Source: an uncultured Blautia sp.
GTDB lineage: Bacteria; Bacillota; Clostridia; Lachnospirales; Lachnospiraceae
NCBI GenBank assembly: GCA_934371915.1
Contig: CAKROE010000018.1
Span: 1-35,515, forward strand
Length of the DNA stretch: 35,515 nt
Direction of reading: 5' to 3'
The notes below the pieces were generated by a model. That model made no database searches. It had not been told where the DNA came from and worked only from the letters and a program-made list of their open reading frames with translations. Positions 32,117 through 35,515 of this stretch are shown piece after piece (the first letter of the stretch is position 1; the number at the start of each line of letters is the position of its first letter). The translations under genes were made by a program, and so were the position numbers.

Positions 32117-33085
32117 ATGAAAAAAGCAAAAAAGATTGATGGAAATATTTTAAGACTGCTTGCTATTTTTGTTATCATCATTGCAGTTTCCGGTATTACA
32201 AAAGGAACAAGTTTCCTGAATGTAGGCAATTTACAGTCCATGGCAAAGACACTTACCGAATATGGTCTGATGGCGGTCGGCTGTGGTATTACAATGATTT
32301 CCGGAGGTATCGACCTTTCTACTGTTTACATTGCAAACCTTTGTGGAATCGTTGCCGGTCTGACCATGAATGAGTCAGGCTCCAGCATTGTAATTGCAAT
32401 TATCGTAGCACTTATTGTTGGTGCTGCCTGCGGTATCTTCAACGGATTCCTTGTATCCGTACTGAAAATCCCGGCAATGCTTGCAACACTTGGTACTTAT
32501 CAGTTATACATGGGTATCGCGATCGTAGCTTCCAAGGGAAGTACCGTAAGCGGCGTGCCGACTGTATACAGCTCTTTTGCATACATGACAGTTGCAGGAA
32601 TCCCGATGCCGTTTATCGTATTCATCCTTATGATCGTTATTATTTCCTTTATTATGGGAAAAACAAAATTCGGCAAACGTGTACACCTTGTAGGAACAAA
32701 TGAAAAGGCATCTAAGTTTGCAGGTATCAATAATGTATCAGTTCTGATCCGTGCATATATGCTTTCCGGTATCGTATCAGCAGTTGCAGGTCTTCTGAGT
32801 CTTTCAAGAATCAACTCTGCAAAAGCCGATTTCGGTAGCAGCTACACAATGCAGACAATCCTTATTTCAGTACTCGGCGGAATTAATCCGGATGGTGGAT
32901 TTGGTTCTATCCCGGGTGTTGCAATCGCAGTTCTGATTCTTCAGATGCTGTCTTCTTATCTGAATATGTTCCCGAGCATCAGTAACTACTATCGTGACCT
33001 GATCTGGGGAGTTGCACTGATCGCAGTTCTTATCATGAACTTCACGATCGAGAAGAGAAGAATGGCAAAATTAAGCCAGAAATAA
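32117..33085 (+). CDS. Second sugar ABC transporter permease (BPD_transp_2 family)
   Basis: 322-residue membrane subunit. ATG at 32117 is preferred over an in-frame upstream codon within the previous gene, because AGGAGG (32102-32107) is well placed and a short basic start (MKKAKKIDGN) then leads into LLAIFVIIIAVSGI. Motifs are MAVGCGITMISGGIDLSTVY, VGTNEKASKFAGINNVSVLI and SVLGGINPDGGFGSIPGVAI. It should form a heterodimer with the preceding permease. Split permeases distinguish this importer from the single-permease AlsC of Escherichia coli. Confidence 0.92.
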   Translation: MKKAKKIDGNILRLLAIFVIIIAVSGITKGTSFLNVGNLQSMAKTLTEYGLMAVGCGITMISGGIDLSTVYIANLCGIVAGLTMNESGSSIVIAIIVALIVGAACGIFNGFLVSVLKIPAMLATLGTYQLYMGIAIVASKGSTVSGVPTVYSSFAYMTVAGIPMPFIVFILMIVIISFIMGKTKFGKRVHLVGTNEKASKFAGINNVSVLIRAYMLSGIVSAVAGLLSLSRINSAKADFGSSYTMQTILISVLGGINPDGGFGSIPGVAIAVLILQMLSSYLNMFPSISNYYRDLIWGVALIAVLIMNFTIEKRRMAKLSQK

Positions 33086-33121
33086 GGCTGAGCATTCAGT
33101 TACAGAAAAATGGAGGATAAT

Positions 33122-34066
33122 ATGAAGCAACCTAAGATTTTAGTTGTAGGAAGCATCAATATGGATCTCTTTGTGGAAGGTGCAAATGCAATTCCAGGAT
33201 ACGGAGAATCCATTCGATGCAGACATTATGGTTATGCTCCTGGCGGCAAAGGCTCTAATCAGGCCTTTGCCGTTGCTAAACAGGGAGCGGACGTTGTATT
33301 TGTAGGCTGTATCGGAGATGATGAAAACGGAAAGCAGGTAAAAGCATCTCTGGATGAGGCCGGTGTAAATACAGATTATCTGGTGGTAGATCCTGAGACA
33401 CAGACAGGACTGGCACTGATGCTGCTGGATGATCGGACTGGCAGATATGTATCCTATGTAGCTATGGGCGGTAATGACCGGTTAAGTCCGGATGCTGTCA
33501 GAAAAGCAATGGATGAAAATGAATTTGATATGGTAGTCATGCAGCTTGAAATGCCGCTTGAAACAGTTTACCAGACCTATGAATTGGCCAGGGAAAAAGG
33601 AATACCGGTATTTCTGGATGCAGGGCCGGCTATGAAGATTCCGCTGGAACGATTAAAAGGTCTTTTTATTTTATCGCCAAATGAAGCAGAAACAGAAGCC
33701 CTTACCGGAATCTGTATAGACAGCAATGAAAATGCGCTCAAAGCTGCAAAATGGCTGTATGATGAGGTAAGTCCTCAGTATGTCATCCTGAAGATGGGAG
33801 AAAGAGGTGCTCTGCTTTATAATGGAACAGAGGCAAAATTTATCGAGTGCTTTAAGGTAAAAGCAGTAGATTCCACAGCAGCAGGAGATACTTTCGGTGC
33901 TGCACTGGCAATCAGACTCTGCAAAGGCAGCAAGATTGAAGATGCGATTCTCTTTGCACATGCAGCAGCGGGCATCTGCGTATCAAGACTGGGTGCACAG
34001 ACATCCATACCGACAGAGAAAGAAGTAGAGGACTTCCTGACAGAACGAATCGGAGGTGTACTGTAA
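33122..34066 (+). CDS. PfkB-family carbohydrate kinase (ribokinase-like)
   Basis: 314-residue cytoplasmic kinase. The ATG at 33122 is chosen because GGAGG lies just upstream, inside an earlier in-frame ATG that would encode MEDN. Ribokinase-family signatures are clear: VGSINMDLFVEG at the start, the sugar-binding YAPGGKGSNQAFAVAKQG, and the anion hole and catalytic Asp in DSTAAGDTFGAALAIRL. PNEAETEALTGI marks the nucleotide region. The likely product is a sugar 6-phosphate (or 5-phosphate) for the epimerase encoded next, with a one-base stop-start overlap. Substrate choice between ribose-like and hexose-like sugars cannot be read from sequence. Confidence 0.9.
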   Translation: MKQPKILVVGSINMDLFVEGANAIPGYGESIRCRHYGYAPGGKGSNQAFAVAKQGADVVFVGCIGDDENGKQVKASLDEAGVNTDYLVVDPETQTGLALMLLDDRTGRYVSYVAMGGNDRLSPDAVRKAMDENEFDMVVMQLEMPLETVYQTYELAREKGIPVFLDAGPAMKIPLERLKGLFILSPNEAETEALTGICIDSNENALKAAKWLYDEVSPQYVILKMGERGALLYNGTEAKFIECFKVKAVDSTAAGDTFGAALAIRLCKGSKIEDAILFAHAAAGICVSRLGAQTSIPTEKEVEDFLTERIGGVL

Positions 34067-34740
34067 TGAGAAAAGGTTATGTTTCACCTTCACTGATGTG
34101 TGTGGATCTGATGAATGTGCAGAGCGATATTGAGAAACTTGAAAAAGTCGGTGTGGATTATTTTCATGTTGACATGATGGATAATCATTTTGTTCCGAAT
34201 ATCACATTGAGTACAGATTTTATTAAAGCGTTAAAGAAAATCAGCAAAACACCGCTGGACATCCATATGATGATCGAACAGCCGGAGCAGACTATTCCTG
34301 AACTGACCTGCTGTGACGAAAATGATATTATCTGTATCCACTATGAATCAACACTTCATCCGCAGAAAGTACTGGCATCCATCAGAGCGATGGGGGTTAA
34401 AGCCGGAATCGCGATCAATCCGGCGACACCGGTATGTGTACTGGAAGACATTCTTCCGGATGTGGACATGGTTCTGTGTATGACAGTAAATCCAGGATTT
34501 GCAGGACAGAAACTGATCCCGGCAACTCTGGATAAGATTACCAGAATACGTAAATTACTGAATGAAAAAGGATATTCCGAAGTACTGATCGAGGCAGATG
34601 GAAACGTAAGCTTTGAAAATGCAGTCAAAATGCATGCGGCCGGAGCAGACATATATGTTGCCGGCACATCCAGCATTTTCTCAAAGGCAGGCACACTGGA
34701 AGAAAATCTCGAAAAATTCAGAAAGATCATAGGAGAATAA
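34066..34740 (+). CDS. Ribulose-/allulose-phosphate 3-epimerase family protein (AlsE-like)
   Basis: 224-residue TIM-barrel epimerase that inverts C3 of a ketose phosphate. Metal ligands and catalytic acids are in place: His34 and Asp36 in YFHVDMMDNHFVPN, His67 in PLDIHMMI and Asp178 in LIEADGN. The SPSLMCVDL start, VPNITLS segment and GTSSIFSKAGTLEEN ending look closer to AlsE (D-allulose 6-phosphate 3-epimerase) than to housekeeping Rpe, by recollection of the Escherichia coli sequence. That would give fructose 6-phosphate. It overlaps the kinase gene by one base and the SIS gene starts four bases later. Confidence 0.85.
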   Translation: MRKGYVSPSLMCVDLMNVQSDIEKLEKVGVDYFHVDMMDNHFVPNITLSTDFIKALKKISKTPLDIHMMIEQPEQTIPELTCCDENDIICIHYESTLHPQKVLASIRAMGVKAGIAINPATPVCVLEDILPDVDMVLCMTVNPGFAGQKLIPATLDKITRIRKLLNEKGYSEVLIEADGNVSFENAVKMHAAGADIYVAGTSSIFSKAGTLEENLEKFRKIIGE

Positions 34741-34744
34741 AAAT

Positions 34745-35515
34745 ATGAAGGCAGAAGATTATGCAGAGTCTGCAGCACTTGTGACAGAAGAATGCACAAA
34801 AGCACTGAAAGCAATTGAGCCGGAAAAAGTTCTGGAATATCTGGAAATGCTCACAGTGGCAAGAAAGGTATTTTTTGTAGGCGTAGGCAGAGTGCTTCTG
34901 TCACTCGAGGCAATGGCAAAAAGATATGCACACCTTGGCATTGATACAGTGATCGTAGGACAGATCACCGAGCCGGCAATCACAAAAGATGATGTGCTGA
35001 TCGTTGGTTCCGGAAGCGGCGAGACCATGTTTCCAGCAGGAATTGCAGGAAAAGCCAAAGCAATCGGAGCCACAGTGATTCATATAGGAAGTAATCCAAA
35101 CAGCGGACTGAAAGATGTGGCAGTCCGGGATAAATATGCCTTTAAGTTCCGGGTAGGTACATGGCTTACCAAACTGGGACAAAATGACTGCCGCGTGGTT
35201 GGGTATCAGGTAGAGCCGACGGTTTCCGGTCTGAAATTCCCGACCAAACCGGTACAGAATGTAGAAGTGGAAAAGGTTTATGATACCGATGGAAATTATA
35301 ACGGCGTCAAGGTAAGATGGTATGCACCGGAAAACAACAATACAGCGTACTACAGCAACCCAACAGCTTATAAGGTCTGGATGCTTGGCTCAGATGTAAC
35401 CAAGCGGGCAGTCTATGCGTCCCAGACAACCAAGGATGGAAATAACAAAGACTGCTACGAGACCGTATATGACAAAAATGTGGTACCGGAAAATACAGCC
35501 TTTGTGGCAGCAGTC
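34745..35515 (+). CDS. SIS-domain (PHI-like) N-terminus joined in frame to an FN3-like region; runs off the window
   Basis: The frame is open for 257 codons to the window edge. Residues 1-~126 are a normal PHI/SIS start: RKVFFVGVGRVLLSLEAMAK, VLIVGSGSGETMFPAGIAGK and VIHIGSNPNSGLKDVA. From ~127 (base ~35123) the expected PHI ending is replaced by KYAFKFRVGTWLTKLGQNDC and then by an FN3-like stretch (KPVQNVEVEKVYD, GVKVRWYAPENNN, TAYKVWMLGSDVTK). Arginine codons change from AGA only to mostly CGG/CGC at the same place. Such modules belong to secreted proteins, whereas PHI is cytoplasmic and no signal peptide is present. It could be a real recombinant gene, or a chimeric join in assembly. The N-terminal assignment is secure; the whole gene is not. 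Confidence 0.65.
   Translation, partial: MKAEDYAESAALVTEECTKALKAIEPEKVLEYLEMLTVARKVFFVGVGRVLLSLEAMAKRYAHLGIDTVIVGQITEPAITKDDVLIVGSGSGETMFPAGIAGKAKAIGATVIHIGSNPNSGLKDVAVRDKYAFKFRVGTWLTKLGQNDCRVVGYQVEPTVSGLKFPTKPVQNVEVEKVYDTDGNYNGVKVRWYAPENNNTAYYSNPTAYKVWMLGSDVTKRAVYASQTTKDGNNKDCYETVYDKNVVPENTAFVAAV

Noticed and set aside
25938..34740. Direct call of the locus as D-ribose utilisation
   Set aside because: An AlsE-like epimerase, PHI proteins and an isomerase lacking RpiB histidines are not needed for ribose use.

Overview
The window looks like a chromosomal stretch of a gut Lachnospiraceae bacterium, most likely Blautia-like. Supporting signs are moderate GC, strong AGGAGG ribosome sites, several RbsABC-type sugar importers, YesM/YesN-type two-component regulators, a choloylglycine hydrolase, and small Lachnospiraceae-type proteins such as DUF3877. 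This assignment rests on recognising protein families, not on a search.

Region 1 (1-4333): the 3' part of a highly expressed sugar-binding protein gene, two terminator hairpins, a compact cloverleaf-like palindromic element (1102-1239), then a rhamnulokinase (rhaB) and an L-fucose/L-arabinose-isomerase-fold protein under a clear sigma-A promoter. Region 2 (4315-11293, minus strand) reads as one transcript of four genes. These are a CDP-glycerol-type polymerase fused to a GT4 glycosyltransferase, a second CDP-glycerol-type transferase, a YesN response regulator and a YesM sensor kinase. They are driven by a TTGACA-17-TATATT promoter. Region 3 (11403-16266) is a complete sugar ABC importer (ATPase, two permeases, binding protein). 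Its divergent promoter carries AraC-like direct repeats 21 bp apart.

Region 4 (16270-22489) is an accessory island flanked by two ~332-bp direct repeats. Each repeat holds the promoter, ribosome site and first ~86 codons of an AraC-family regulator; only the right copy is intact. The island encodes a 7TM sensor with a degenerate kinase end, a NarL-type histidine kinase, a LuxR-type response regulator and a secreted Ig/FN3-like protein. Region 5 (22231-25843) holds the intact AraC regulator, a minus-strand operon (DUF3877 protein, choloylglycine hydrolase, small conserved protein), and a DUF2442 gene next to a possible DUF4160 relic.

Region 6 (25899-35515) is a LacI-regulated sugar-catabolic locus. 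It has an atypical RpiB-family isomerase, a LacI repressor, a 6-phospho-3-hexuloisomerase (PHI), a second RbsABC-type importer, a PfkB kinase, an AlsE-like 3-epimerase and a second PHI. The chemistry resembles D-allose/D-allulose use converging on fructose 6-phosphate, but the two PHIs and unusual isomerase residues point to another or additional substrate. Two identical LacI-type operators and a consensus cre site are visible. The last gene changes within one open frame from a SIS/PHI domain to an FN3-like secreted-protein sequence, which is either a real fusion or a join artefact.

No rRNA, tRNA, CRISPR array, transposase, integrase or phage gene was seen.
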